From assembly GCF_034702125.1 (NCBI RefSeq), contig NC_085865.1, positions 27,723,914-27,787,913 on the forward strand: 64,000 bases of DNA. The letters run 5' to 3'. The translations under genes were made by a program, and so were the position numbers. The notes beneath the pieces were generated by a model. It searched no databases, was not told the DNA's origin, and saw only the letters and a list, made by a program, of their open reading frames with translations. Below are positions 11,370 to 24,172 of the stretch, piece after piece; the stretch's first letter is position 1, and each line of letters begins with the position of its first letter. This stretch comes from Engraulis encrasicolus. Taxonomy: Eukaryota > Chordata > Actinopteri > Clupeiformes > Engraulidae.

Positions 11370-12405
11370 TTACTTCAGTCGTCTCTGGTAGTCGTAATGA
11401 TGGTGGTCTTGGTGGTCATGGTAATCGTGATGAATGCTGTGGTCTTGGAGGAGGAATACTGTTGATGATGATGGTCTTTGAGTCAGATGTATGGGTGGTG
11501 ATCATGACATTAATAATAGTGGTGGGGAAAAGTATTAAAAAGATCGTGTTAATTAACACCCTGTCTCACCACCTTTCTTTTATGAGTCATCAGGAGGTGG
11601 CCAGAGTACTTACGAAGAGAAAGAAATGAGGTGGAGGTAGTGGTATTGAAAAAAGGTTGTGTTGAACTGTTCACGTCTTTGGAGATGTGAGATTGTATGA
11701 CGTGATAACAAAACATATACAGTTATTATTACTAGTAGTTGTGGTGGTCCTGGAGGCTAAGGTCAGGGTAATTGAGGTGGCTTTGGTTGTGATGTTGATC
11801 AGCTAAACTTGGTAATTAGGGCGTAAATGTGTGTAAAGCACAGCCATGCTTCACCGATTGAGTCTGCGAGATGACACACACAAGTGGCTCAATTACTGCA
11901 GATTTGAGTGCAACAATGCATGTGTGTGCGTGTGTGTGTGTGTGTGTGTGCGCACGCGTGTGCATGCATGTGTGCATGCCTTCAATGACCTTGAAGCTAA
12001 TGCCACCCCTGAGACCCTGCTATTTCTGCCTGCGTAGCGCACTGTTACAGCTAAAGAGCTCACTGCCCGGGACACAGGGGAAGCCATCTCCATCTCTTCA
12101 GCCCCCCCAGCTCCACATGAATCAGATGCTAGCCATCATCTGGGCTGGGAGCAACATAACTACACGTAAGTCAAGAAATGAATAAATATCTTGGTAAATA
12201 TGCGACTTTAAACAAGCACCTGAAAGTGCAGTAGGGTGCCGCATCAGCATTAGGAGAGGTGAGTGTGCTGGGTTTTGAATCCCTCAGAGCAACTGGAAGC
12301 AAGCTGAATTTAGGCAGAGTGTGTGTGTGTGTGGATCGAAATGACTGGAGAGCACTTGTTCGTGGCCTATGCCCAAAGTTGGGCAGTAGGCGTAAGTAAG
12401 TAAGT

Positions 12406-12407
<2 letters not shown>
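11370..12407. other. Intergenic, GGT/TGG-rich
   Basis: Degenerate GGTGGT- and GATGATG-type words run through 11390-11760 and resemble the GGTGG-rich tract at 8240-8290. A 'tcatcaggaggtggccag' word at 11588 echoes 'cctcaggaggtagtcag' at 8139. This may be an old segmental duplication. No gene is recognised. A short GT tract lies at 11926-11950. Confidence 0.35.

Positions 12408-12450
<43 letters not shown>
12408..12450. repeat. (TAAG)n-(GT)n microsatellite
   Basis: Four TAAG units (12393-12408) lead into about 40 bases of GT. Confidence 0.9.
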
Positions 12451-12452
<2 letters not shown>

Positions 12453-12659
12453 TATGTCTCCTTGTGTGTACATGTCAGTGCCTCTGTGTATGCGCAAATG
12501 TGTGTATGACTGACTCTCTCTCTTTTCTTATAGGCCCTACTATCATTCATTTTTGTAGATAAAGAGCAACTCTCTCTCTCTCTCGTCATTGTAGTTGTGT
12601 TTATGTGATTCACGAGAAAAGTGTGGCCACTCATCGAGCCATGTGCTTTCCTTTCCTTC

Positions 12660-12960
12660 TGTAGGCACACTACCATTACTGTTCAGTCTGCGTTTCTAAT
12701 TGCATCTCCACAATCAGAGACGGCGAAGGAGCCCCATGACAAATGAGAAGGAACACTTCAAGACAAGTCATCTGCACAAAACACATTGTTATTTATTTCC
12801 TCAGAAAGCAGCACACATATTGAAAGAAAAAAAGAGAAGAAAAGAAAGGGAGAAAAAAACACTTGAAGAAAGTATAAGTGTCTTCAAACAGCTCGGCTGT
12901 TTAATCCGCAGCTTTGAAGTGCTGTGGGGGCTGCAGGTAGGTAGCTTCTTAAGTCCAGAG
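12660..12960. other. Repeat-free block, possible conserved non-coding element
   Basis: Mixed-composition sequence with no repeat, TIR or long frame. It holds words such as 'tttctaattgcatctcc' and 'aatgagaaggaac'. It stands out from the microsatellite field around it. Conservation cannot be tested here. Confidence 0.2.
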
Positions 12961-13693
12961 AGAGAGTTTGTTGAAATGTTTTGAATGCTTCAGTTTGGAG
13001 ATGTAGTGATGCTTCTTAGAGGGACCGCTGGGAGGGTTGAAAGCAGCAGGGTATTGATGTGACAGGGCCAGACAGAGAATGACAGCAATTATCCTTTCAA
13101 CAAGCTCCCACACACTCACATGCACGGATGGTCGGACACATATACAGACTTATATGCAATTGTACATAAACAAACATATGTGTGTGGAAACACAGAGGCT
13201 ACACAAATGCATCTTATTTGTATAGCATATGCACAAACTGACACAGAGACATACTGTATACACAGACACACACAGACACACACACACGCACGCACACAGA
13301 CACACACACACACACACCCTACTGAATCTATAAACTGATTAAAAGAGAGAAAAGAGAACTTCCAAAAATGCCCCTCTAACATGGGAAGTCCTTTGTCTCC
13401 CTCTCTCTTCATCTCAGATGTCTCATCTCCCCATTTGTCTAGTGCCTATTGAGAGGCATTGAGGAGATCCGCAGGGAAAAAGGAGCTCAACACCCCCAGA
13501 GTAGGTTTGCACTCGCCCCCTCTCCTGAGCCCACCATCTGGGCTCCTTCTGCCTACAGACTTCCACATCAGACTCACTCTTTGAACAACACAAAAACAAG
13601 TGCTATTTTTTCAAAATTTTAAACTCAACACCGTAGACAAAATCACATACAGTACCTTTCTGGATTAATGTAACAAAAGTTCATACGTATATA

Positions 13694-13695
<2 letters not shown>

Positions 13696-13775
<80 letters not shown>
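13696..13775. repeat. (GT)n microsatellite
   Basis: About 80 bases of perfect GT. A weaker CA tract lies at 13260-13318. Confidence 0.97.
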
Positions 13776-13782
<7 letters not shown>

Positions 13783-13849
13783 TGTGTTTTTGTGTTTATT
13801 TCTCTTTTTCAAAATGTAAGACTCTAAACTAAGTATGTATGATGTTACA

Positions 13850-14480
13850 TCTGTCATTAAAGGAGTTAACTTCTTTCTGCTCTCCAAAGACGATTAGTGG
13901 ACTGACTTTATATTTAGAAAATAATAATAGCGCTGTGAGTCAGATGTCTGCATATTGATAATAGTGTCTGAATCGCTGTGGAATAATTAAAACAAATTAC
14001 ATCAGGGATTAATTATATCAATTTGGCCACCTTCTCCACAATTTATTTAATTTCTATTTTCACAGTGCATAATCGGTGCACTCTGGCTTGACTGAAGAGA
14101 GCTGAGTTTGCAAGACACACTGGTGAGAGAAAATGTTGACAAATAATTGTGTTATTATAATTCTGTGAATTTAACGTCTGCAGGTTATTTTCTCAACCTC
14201 CTAAACATTGAGTTAAATGCTTGATTCATGTAAAGATTTAAAGCAATAAACACTTCTTTTGACATGTGACTAAATCTCTTGATCCTTGTTATTAGGAAAG
14301 TACTGGAATACATGGAAAAATAAGGTGCTGGTTTCAGTATGACAGCTTTGAAGGCATTTTCTTTGTTTTTTATGTTCACATTGTTATAGCCCTTTGCCTT
14401 TATACGACAGTTCGGTTAGATAGCCTGTTGTTTCACAAAGGGGGCAAAAAATAAAATACTTGTTTGTTTTTTCTAATTAA
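13850..14480. other. Repeat-free AT-rich block with TAATTA words
   Basis: This block has no visible repeat and several homeodomain-type sites, for example 'gaataattaaaac' near 13981 and 'ggattaattatatc' near 14006. Its texture is that of vertebrate developmental enhancers. No exon is visible. The reading as an enhancer is inference from sequence texture only. Confidence 0.25.
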
Positions 14481-14956
14481 CATTATATCCTTTGAAAGTG
14501 GCAGAAGACACATGGATGTTCTTTTCCTCAAGAACCAAAGACTGGAATACAGGTAGGAAGGGGAAATAAAACAAACAATAAAACAAAGCTGAGAGAACGA
14601 ATCAGAGGTGGAGAAACCTGCTGACTTCTAGGTGCAGCTTTCCTTTACACAGGGAGTGAGGATAACAAAGGAGTAGGATTACATAACTCTGTGTGCGTGT
14701 GTGCGTGCGTGCACATCTTTCCCTCTGTCTCTCGTTTTTCTCCCTGGCTATGTCCCAATGTAATTTTTTGTGTAAGTCAGCTCTTTTCATGTGTAGCCTA
14801 CTGGCCTAAATAACTATGTTCTGTTTACAGTGTTGCTCGGTAGCAGCCAGTCACTCTCCACATGCCAGCATGCCATGAGGTCATCCTCAGTCGGCAATCC
14901 ATCATGCTCAAATGATGAGATGTAGCTTGGCATCTTCATTGATCAGGAAACTTTAA

Positions 14957-16644
14957 CTCATTGGCTGCCTTAGCCGTCGAATGACGTCATTTCGAATAGT
15001 GACGCCCCCTGCCTTCGACGTCGTTCGCCGATAATTGCGTTTTTTTACAGCCACGCCTTGAGGACGGTCTGACCTATGTTGTGTATTAATTTCACGCCTC
15101 TAGTCATGTTCTAACTGTTCCTGTAGGTGGCAGAAGTGTCCTTAGGAACAGTCAGGGCAGGGCATTAGCTCACCTCAAGAGGAAATGTCAAGATAAAAAC
15201 ATCCCGTTTTACTATTATAATCTCAAAAGTAGCATAGCAAAATCATTTTTGAAAGTAAAGCACCTGTGACAGTAGTCTACTTTCTTGCCCTCTGATTTTA
15301 ACACAGGTATTCTACTGATTTTAGTGTCAGAGCCTGACAAAAAAAAAAAAACTTCCTCTCATGACCAAAATACACCCTCCTGTTGCCATCTAGCTAGTAG
15401 GCATTGTAACTACCTTGCCCAAAATACACCATGTTCAACCAGAGATGATCTGTGTGGCAACTGTTTCATTTTGGACACTGTGATCAGCCTACACAACATC
15501 AGGATGATGCGTACAAAAAATCATCTAACAGGAAAATGCACCGGACTAGTGGTCACCTCAGTTGGGAATGTTTGGCTATTGTTTGCTACGCTAGCTAGCT
15601 AGCACGAAATCGCTAACAACTTACAACTAAGCCTAAATAAAGGAGCCTTGGTAAGTCAACTATTTTTACTCATTCTACAGTTGCAGTTATGGATCTGTAT
15701 AGTATGATCAGCTTACTGTATCACCAAAAAGACAGGGGGGTTGCAGATTCTTGGAACAGAGTAGGCTAGCCTTTGTGTCTGGTCAGATACATTCAGCTCA
15801 CATTAGAAAGCATCCACTTAGCCTCAGACCAGCTAGCCTTCCCCACTCCAATCGGCTTGTGAAATGTTGGATATGTGATCAGTACTTTATCAAAAGAAAA
15901 TTCATTGAACAATATATGACAAGATCACTATAGCAGAAACATGATGACAGTAATCATCAATCTGCAAATTGTCCGCTTGCCAAAGAAGCAGCAGTAAGCT
16001 AAGTTGTGCTGCCTGCCTCCCAGTTCACATGGTACAGGAGGAAACAAATCAGCTGTGATTTGTTCCCCAACGAGAGGACTACAGGCTAAACAGAGGGACT
16101 ATGAGACAGTATTTCTGTGAGTTTAGTATTTCACATGAGTTACATGCACCTGCTGTCAGGATCCATTGTGCGCGCCAGCAACAAACCAAAACACTCTTGT
16201 TTTCAAGCCCACCCTGTTATATTTCAGTACATTATTAGGTTGAAAAGACCATACAAACGATCTTTTGTTCTGGCTACAGATGACAGGAGACTCTGTAATA
16301 GCATCTGATAGGTTTGGAGTTGTTAGGACGGTGTCATTATGAGCAAAAACACTTGCAATTATAGGTAAACTTCAAATGGCGTTTTCTCAGCTTTTTGGCT
16401 AGAAAGCAGCATTTTGGCGAATTCCACTTATTTTCAACAGATGATTATGAAAGAACGGAAAGGGGTAGAGAGACACCGTTTTTTTCTGATGACAGATGAG
16501 CGTCTAATCTGTGTTTTGATAGGTATGGTGTTGACATAGACACAGAACTCAATTTTCTGTGAGCCTCCAAAAAACACCCAAAATGCTGAAAAATCTCTGG
16601 CACTCTGGGTTACTCTTTTATGAAAATGGCTGGCAGCCAATGAG
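14957..16644. mobile_element. TTAA-flanked DNA transposon, 1.7 kb
   Basis: The left end CTCATTGGCTGCC and right end GGCAGCCAATGAG are exact complements, with TTAA directly outside each (14953-14956, 16645-16648). TTAA marks piggyBac or Kolobok. Near the left end is a partly palindromic GACGTC-rich tract (14980-15030). The short frames at 15285-15602 and 16434-16640 show no recognisable transposase motif, so it is non-autonomous or badly decayed. Confidence 0.75.
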
Positions 16645-16676
16645 TTAACTGTAAGGTGGCTTTCACTCTGAGGGGC

Positions 16677-17075
16677 TGTTTATACGAGAACGATTCCGAA
16701 GGAAGACGACAGAATATTTAATCAAAAGTGTCTTTTGTTTACACTGTGACCCCGTCATCGGGGCTTCAAGACGCAACAATCTGAAGACTCCTTCCAAAGT
16801 GTAGAATTTTGAGGATGACCCGGGGTGCGTCTTCGTCTAAACGGCTAAACTGTCAAATTAGAGTGTATGCGCTTGCTCGCGGACGTACCAGGGTTCCATC
16901 ACACCACATCACAGCGTTCTGTAATGTGTCTAATCGAATATCACATACTCTTACGTCTTCATATAAACAAACATTTTCGCCTGAGCATCCTCGTCTAAAC
17001 ACAAATGAAAAAAATAAGACAAGGCGCCACTTTTGCGTCTTCTCTTTTCATAATCACCGTTTCCTCTTTAAATTA
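16677..17075 (+). mobile_element. Probable MITE, 'GGCTGTTTATACGAGAACG' family (copy 1)
   Basis: The start 'ggggctgtttatacgagaac' and the inner word 'atctgaagactccttc' are matched, in reverse orientation, by 51560-51972. The right end is poorly defined here, so the boundary is approximate. The style resembles fish Harbinger MITEs, but no clear TTA duplication was found. Confidence 0.45.
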
Positions 17076-17099
17076 TCTTTCTCTATGCCCGTGTAGAAG

Positions 17100-17995
17100 G
17101 GCGCACCTGCATACAGCGCGTCTGATTGATTGACTGACAGCAGTGGCCGGGCAAGGCTTTACCTGGTAAGGCTACTGCTTCCTTGGATGGCATCTTCCGC
17201 TGTGGCCAGACCGCATTGTTGACGTGGGCACACTGCGTTCATTGGCGACCTTGCAGTTCGAGTTCGATTGGCCCTTTGTCGTTGCCCGAATTGCGCTGGT
17301 AATCCCCGCCTAGTTGAGCTATAGGCCAGGGGAAGTCGTGGATCTCCACACACATCTATTGAACTTTTATAGTTATTCCCGATTTCTAATGTGAGTAGTA
17401 TTTGTACTTTCCTTAGCCTGGAATTACGCGTGGGAAAGTGGAGGCTCCGCGGCAGTTGTGTGTGAGAACCCAGTGGGCAAAGGTGGGTATTGTGGCCGCG
17501 CGCACCTCATTTAACTTGTTAACTTCCTTTCGGGTTGGTAACTGAAGCCTTTCTGTTCGTAGTGCGCACCAGCCGTCTCCAGGACGAGGACGCAATGTGG
17601 GATGCCCGTATACGTTACTCCAACTGCTGTTTTGTTTGAGCTCGCTGAGCTCTCTGGCTGCATCACCCGCCTTCATTCATCCGCAACGTGCTTATTGGGC
17701 TGTGTGCGCATCAGTCCTCATTCTAGGGAAAGGGGCTCTGGTGGCTGCGTCCACGTCTCCATACCATGTAGCCTAGTGTATGCAGTGATTTATATAACTC
17801 TCCTTTTGAGTTTTGCATGCTTATGTTGCAGTGGTTTTGCTTTTCTTTCCTTTATTTTATTTATGTATTTGTGTGCTTTGTTTGCTGTCATTTGAGTTAC
17901 ATTTTCTCTGTTGCTGATCCGTGGTTCCACCTCATCCTATTAACCTCCTGTGACTGGACTGTGTTACTTCAGTGCATGGGTTGCAAAATGTATGT
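17100..17995. other. Unassigned, GC-richer intergenic stretch
   Basis: The first part is GC-richer and CpG-containing, unlike its surroundings, and the second part turns T-rich. It may be an unrecognised repeat, such as an LTR fragment, but no direct repeat, primer-binding site or frame supports that. Confidence 0.3.
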
Positions 17996-17999
17996 TTAA

Positions 18000-18824
18000 C
18001 CCTCTGAGGTCTAAAGCCTTTCAGAGGCTTTTAGGCTGCTTGCACCACCCTGACATTTTCAAGTATTTCCAACTAACAGTAAGCATCTATGCAAAAGTGG
18101 AATATATGGTTCTATTCTGAAAAGCCTGACAAGAAATAATCTGAAAGAAAATTGGATGTCATACAAACATGTTTTATTTAAATTGAGTATAAACACAACT
18201 GTACAAAAAAACAGGTTTCAGAGGTCTTCAAAAGGTGCAAGAAAACACACAATAAATATATCTAGCCAAGACTTTTGAAGTTTGAATCTTGTAAACAAAT
18301 GTGTTGGCTGCATAAAAGTAAAAAGGGCATTTAGAAATGTTTTGTTGTTTTCATACAAAATGCAAAAAAGAAAGACTATGCCACTGCCACTGCCTGTCTC
18401 ATTTGAATACTAATGAGATAGGTGTGAAAAACCTCTAATGGCCCACACCCCCCTGTCAATCTCCATGTGCTCTGATAGCACACCCAACTGTCACTCTCTT
18501 TGTCCTGTGGCAGGACACTGTGTTTTGCCTAGCTGAAAGGGGCGTGTTGTCACCTCTGAATAGCCACTCAAGCACCGGTACTTTACATGTGAATAGCTAT
18601 AGGTGTGGCTGCTACAGGCAGAGAGTACAGAATATGCGAAGATTTCTTTTCACTTTAAATTGGGCCAGCTATATAATTTATTTAATATATATATATTTGA
18701 AATCTGGAAGGTCTGAGGTTTCTAATGGTGTGACTTATATGTTTCAATGACAAAAACTCACATAGTTATTTGTTTTTGGAGACATGTCAAATTGCCCTCT
18801 GAAGGGCATTCAGTCCTCTGTGTG
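18000..18824. mobile_element. piggyBac-like non-autonomous element, TTAA duplication
   Basis: TTAA flanks both ends (17996-17999, 18825-18828). The left end CCCTCTGAGGTCTAAAGCCT and the complement of the right end (CACACAGAGGACTGAATGCC) align over about 29 bases, imperfectly. Both hold a second inner TTCAGAGG, giving a short hairpin at each end. A CCC-start next to TTAA is typical of piggyBac. The body is AT-rich with no transposase frame. Confidence 0.7.
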
Positions 18825-18828
18825 TTAA

Positions 18829-20255
18829 TCGTTTTTTGTTTTTATTTAATGAAACCAAATTTGCACAATGAAAAGAAAAATAAAACAAATATATGTGGTA
18901 CGAACCTGTTTTGCCTTGAGTAAATTAATTCCTGGTGATAACTGTCTCTACCACCATGTGGCGTAGTCGCTACTTTTCCACTTTGCTACACCCGGGTCAA
19001 AATGACTCAAACATCTACTATGTAACAAAAACACGAACACCATACATGGGTTAATTACTGTTACACCTCACCCTCTATATAAAGAGAGGCACGAGAGGCA
19101 GCCAGGATTTTGACACCATCTCAGCAGATGGTTGTCTTCTACTGTAGGCATGCTAATTCATGGCATGAAGATGATACATGCTCACATGTTAATTAGCCAT
19201 AAGCTAATTTACCCGCTCAACACTATATGAATATACTATATGCATACACTTCATCAAGAAGAAAGCCCAAGAGGGAGAAGCGAGGAAATATTAACACAGC
19301 AACAGCACGAACTATTTAACAATTCCAGGAGGAAAACCCTCACATTATGGCAGCAGACATTTTAAAGGTCTTTTGAAGCACGTGCTGAAGATACAAAGTT
19401 GGGCTTTTGCTCTTAGAATGCATTGCAATGAATGCAATAGTTTTGCTCTGTGTCTGATTAGGGTCCCTTTGATCACTTCAGTTAACCCCCTGTCCATCCC
19501 TGAGCATTCATACCATTCAATCTGTATTCCTGTACAGCTTAAAAGCTCAGCAGAACTGAACAGAACCTTCAGATCAAAAATCTTACACTGCAGTGGGTGA
19601 GGTAAGAATGCCATTCGGCCATGTGTGTGAGCGGGAATTTAGTCTTATACAGTATTGCAGAGTTCAGTTTTATCTGACTTCAGAGATTTTAAAGTTAGAA
19701 AACTCAAGGTAACCTCTTCAAAGTTTGTAAGAAAAAAAGACCAATCTTTTTGAGTGACAGAGCACGTGGTAGATGTAGTAGTTCAGTGAGTTATTAGCTG
19801 AGGCCTATCACATCATGGTAATTCTTTAAAAGAAAGAAGGGACACTGATGCGTCAGCATTCAATGCAGCGAAACAGGTTACGTATGTTATTCTAACCATA
19901 AAAACCATAGACAGGTGCTGACTGGAGAGAAGCATTGAGCACATTAAACCTTTAATTGTGTGGGTTTTTGAACATTCTATAAAAAATGTGTTCTATAACA
20001 ATACAATTCAACAAATTCCAAATTGTATTGTATGGCACCCAGAATTCTATAGAACTTTCACTGCCTGGACATTCCCGTCACACCGGTGTGACGATACACT
20101 CTTAAAGGTTATATTGGGCTGTACTGGCAGATATTGGGCTAGTATTCTCACGGTATATGCCGTGTGAATACCAGGTTTTATCACCATTCTTTTGGAGCCT
20201 ACAGTATGCGTCACCAGTAATCACTATGATAATCTGGTAGCACCTGTAATGCGAG
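18829..20255. other. Intergenic; TATA-like palindrome near 19075
   Basis: No gene or TIR pair is recognised. At 19074-19091 'cctctatataaagagagg' contains a TATA-box-like TATATAAAG inside a near-palindrome. Without a downstream frame or LTR partner this is only a curiosity. Confidence 0.3.
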
Positions 20256-21618
20256 TTGAAAGGTTTTAGACCAGTAGCTCTTACGTCCTTGGTGATGAAC
20301 ATTTTTGAACAAATTCTTAAAGCGGAAATTATGTCCTTGGTCACTGGTAAACTGGATCCATTACAGTTTGCTTATCAAACTGGTAGAAGTGTGGATGACG
20401 CAAAACTCTTTATTTTAGATACAGTATATAAACACTTGCCTGGGTGCCATGTTAGACTTTTATTTGCAGATTTTTCTTCTGCTTTCAACAAAATGCAGCC
20501 ACATATCCTGATCGAGAGATTAGCAAATGATCTCCAGGTACCGAATCAACTATTGCTGCTACTTTTAATTTTTTTTAACAGATAGAATACAGCGAGTTTT
20601 TGTAAATGGTCAGCTATCACAACCCATTTCCTCAAATATGGGCTCGCTGCAAGGTTGTGTTCTCTCTCCTTTACTTTTTATTTTGTACACAGACAGCTGC
20701 AGGACTTTCCAACAAGGAAGTCACTTAGTCAAGTTTTCAGATGACACTGCACTGCTATCTCTATTTCAAGGCCCACATTCCAGTCATGGGCTAGCATTGA
20801 CATCATTTGTGAAGTGGTGCGATGATAATTTTTTAGATTTAAATGTAGCCAAGACAAAAGAGCTCATAATTGATTTTAGGAAGGCAAAGGCAGAACCAAT
20901 AGCAAGTGTCAAACATGGGGGAGATGTGGAAATCATTGATTCCTAAAAGTACTAAGGTACGATATTTGACAGTGAACTCAAGTTCCATGTAAACACTGAG
21001 ACAATTGTCAAAAAGGGACAACAGAGAATTAATTTGCTGAGGAATCTTAACTCCTTCAGTGTCTCTAAAACCATGTTATGTAGGCCTAACTTTTATCAGT
21101 CTTTTATTGAGAGTCTCTTAACTTTCTCTTTTTATGCTGGTTCAATAGCCTTTCAGTCAAAGACAAGAACAGTCTCAGCAGTATTGTTAACACGTCATCA
21201 AAGATTACTGGAACACAGCTAAATAGTCTAAGTGCTCTGTTTAACAAACAGGCAGTCCAAAAGGCTTAAAGTATCATTAGTCAGCCTGACCATGTTTTAG
21301 GTGGTGAATTTTCATTAATGCCCTCTGGGAGGCGCTATTATTCTGTCAGGACAAAAACAAAACGTTACTCTGGATCTTTCATCCCTACAACCATTAGATT
21401 ATTAAACAAGGTTGTAGGGATAGAGTTCACTACTGAACATTTAATTTACTGATGACTGCTCATCACTGACAGGACAGGGTGTTTGAATGTATGTGTTAAA
21501 ATGTGTATGTCTTTTGTTTTCTTATTTATTTATTGCTTTGACTGATGGAGACTGGGACAGCAAACTGAATTGCTCTTCTGATGGGACTAATAAAGTTATC
21601 TGAATCTGAATCTGAATG
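20256..21618 (+). pseudogene. 5'-truncated LINE with broken reverse transcriptase (jockey/Rex1/L2-like)
   Basis: The translated product is a non-LTR retrotransposon reverse transcriptase. It opens with GFRPVALTS and LDPLQFAYQ, continues to the catalytic block ADFSSAFN, then the GSLQGCVLSPLLF turn and FSDDTALLSL, which is the YADD-type active site with Tyr-Ala replaced by Phe-Ser. The thumb follows (VKWCDDNFLDLN..KTKELIIDFRK). The frame shifts in a T-run near 20570-20580 and has stops near 20944, so it is dead. Downstream, KKGQQRINLLRNL and FYQSFIESLLTFSFY are the usual C-terminal motifs. The 3' end (about 21618) has AATAAAGTTAT and a short TCTGAA repeat, typical of fish LINE tails. The N-terminal endonuclease is missing through 5' truncation. 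The clade call rests on remembered motifs, not on a search. Confidence 0.85.
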
Positions 21619-21619
21619 C

Positions 21620-22700
21620 AACAGGGAAGGTAGCAGGTAGGAACTAGAGGTGGCAGGTTGGATGATAATTAAATACATAGTTTGGTTTTTAAAAAAGGAA
21701 GTTGGTGAACAGGTGAAACAATTCAAATAATGTTCAACTTTCGAGAGAGTGAGAGAGAGGAAAGAACATTGAATATTGTCTATAAATAGATGCCAGCACA
21801 CTTCTGCAAACTGACAGAAAAGAAAACGGATGAAATTACATGACAATACAATTCCAAGAGTGCAGATAGAATGTAGAAAGTAGGCCTATATGTAGCCAGA
21901 GAAATCCTTTTTAATAATAGCACAGGGACAAGGTAGGCCTACTCTTACAGTACTATTGTCTTTATAAAAATGTATGCATGTAGACCTTGTATGCATTGGT
22001 GTCCTCCAATGCTGTTCACTATATGTCACCTTATCAATGACCATTATAACTACAAATTGACAGTATGCTGACGTAATGTGTGATGAGGACCTTTTTTCTT
22101 TTAGTGAAAAAGTGAAAGACATCTAGCGTTATGGCTGCAGCAATGACGTATAATATACTGCGAGAGGCCTCAGGCTCGTTTCACTAATGTAATATATAAG
22201 CAGTGCTTTTTGTCACTCGTGGCACACATCATCGCCTTGTTAATAGGGAAAGGGAACATCAGAAGTGGCATGTCATTTCCCAGGGCAGTCGTTGCTGACT
22301 GAATCAAAACTGAACAATCCCTAATGTCCAAAAAATACCAAAACAGCCTGACAAGTGTACAGTGAAAGTTTAAAAAAAAATGATTTAATCTGTAAAATTT
22401 AATAGAATAGGCCTACTGGTCCCTTGTCTCTCCCCCTCTTTCTCTCTTTTACTCTCTCTCTTTCTCTCGTTACTCTCTCTCTCTCTCGTCCCACCTATCA
22501 CTGCTCTTCTCTTTCTCACTATTTTTACTTCTCTCTTCAGCCTGCTGCCCTTCCTTATATTTCAGAATGTTTTTAGTACCCTAACACATGGTTGAGTTTG
22601 GGCAAAATGAAAGAAACTTGGGCAAGAGTTTTTGTCATAAAAATGTTTGTGCATGTGAGTATGTGTGTGTGTGCAGGAAGTGACTCATGTCAGAAAAAGG
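21620..22700. other. Intergenic, no feature recognised
   Basis: AT-rich sequence with a CT-rich tract at 22430-22500. No TIR, frame or RNA gene is supported. Confidence 0.4.
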
Positions 22701-22704
<4 letters not shown>

Positions 22705-22775
<71 letters not shown>

Positions 22776-22792
22776 ACACACACACACACACA
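22705..22792. repeat. (GA)n-(CA)n microsatellite
   Basis: About 67 bases of GA followed by about 20 bases of CA. Confidence 0.96.
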
Positions 22793-22926
22793 GACGAAGA
22801 AGAATAAAAAGTGACAGCGGCCTGTGGTGCACTATGGGAAAGTGATGTGGAGCAGCAGTTGCCACTGGCAACACCCTGAGTATGGGGTTGACGACAGGGT
22901 ACCACCCACTGTGGCGAACAGATTGT

Positions 22927-23040
<114 letters not shown>

Positions 23041-23307
23041 TTACGTGTGGTTACATGTGGTTAGGCAGGGGCATACTACCAGAATGCCAACACTTTCTGA
23101 GAGTGAGATAAACCCTCCAGAAGAGAAACAACAGAGTAAGACACACCCTCAACAGGGTGTCTGGCTCTGCATCATGTGTAAAAGTAGTAGCGTACGTGTG
23201 TGTTCATATCTGTATGTGTGTGTTTCCTTGTCCAGGTCCTGTTTATGTGCCAAGACTGTTTATGTGGCAACAAAATAAATAAAGAAAGAAACACAAATAA
23301 GTGTTAG

Positions 23308-23400
23308 TGTGTGTGTGTGTGTCTGTGTGTGTGTGTCTGTGTCTGTGTCTGTGTCTGTGTCTGTGTCTGTGTCTGTGTCTGTGCGTCTGTGTGCGTCTGT
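23308..23400. repeat. (GT)n to (GTGTCT)n hexamer array
   Basis: A GT array grades into about nine GTGTCT hexamers, a higher-order repeat apparently grown from a point change within GT. Confidence 0.95.
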
Positions 23401-24084
23401 GTCGGTGTGTGGTGGCTTGTTCTTTCTGTCCTTGATCTTGCAGAGTTTTTGAGTGGGCAGGTAGGAGGTTCAGGTGTTACTGGGTCTGTTGCTTTTATTA
23501 CAACAAGTCTCTGAGTTAAATACTGCTACACCCCAACTTCTAAAACTACTGGAACAGGTAATAAAGCCCTCTTATATGTTCTTTCTCTCCACATCTAAAC
23601 CAGTTTGCAAACAGTTATTTCAAAAAGGCAGAAGTAAAACTGCATATACATTATACACACAATTCTAAAACTTGCACCACTACCCATGCAGGCTTTCCAC
23701 CTTTTGTTTCCCCATGCAAAAGTAGATGTGAACACGTAGAACTTAGACCCTACAACGGATTAATTTTATTACTTTATGTGAATCATCTGGCCTCAAATTA
23801 TCATCAGAGAGAAAAAAGCAATACAATGAAGCACTCAGTGAACTTAAAATTCTGTTGCCTGTCATCTCGTCTTTGCCACCCAGGCATCTGCTCAGATGAC
23901 AGACAGGAAAGAGCCATAAAGTATCTACATGTCATGGTGGTCAACAGATTGATGGGAACAAGGCGTTTCATTTCAACATGTCATGTTGGTGGCTCGGAAA
24001 CATTTTTAAGCGTTTCTGATATGGCATGTGCCATGAAGCGTCGTTTCAATGAAATGCTTTCAGGCTCATAGTGCTTTTGAGTGA

Positions 24085-24085
24085 G

Positions 24086-24163
<78 letters not shown>

Positions 24164-24172
24164 GAGAGAGAG
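24085..24172. repeat. (GA)n microsatellite
   Basis: About 88 bases of GA with two 'gc' interruptions. An interrupted CA array follows at 24209-24294. Confidence 0.95.

Noticed and set aside
12300..12410. Possible LINE tail ('gggcagtaggcgtaagtaag')
   Set aside because: The (TAAG)n next to a GGGCAGTAGGCG word resembles some LINE tails, but no coding part or duplication supports it.
17100..17995. LTR retrotransposon fragment
   Set aside because: Composition differs from the surroundings, but no direct repeat, TG...CA ends, primer site or gag/pol frame was found.
19074..19091. TATA-box promoter (TATATAAAG)
   Set aside because: No downstream frame, LTR or transcript evidence; the word is part of a short palindrome.
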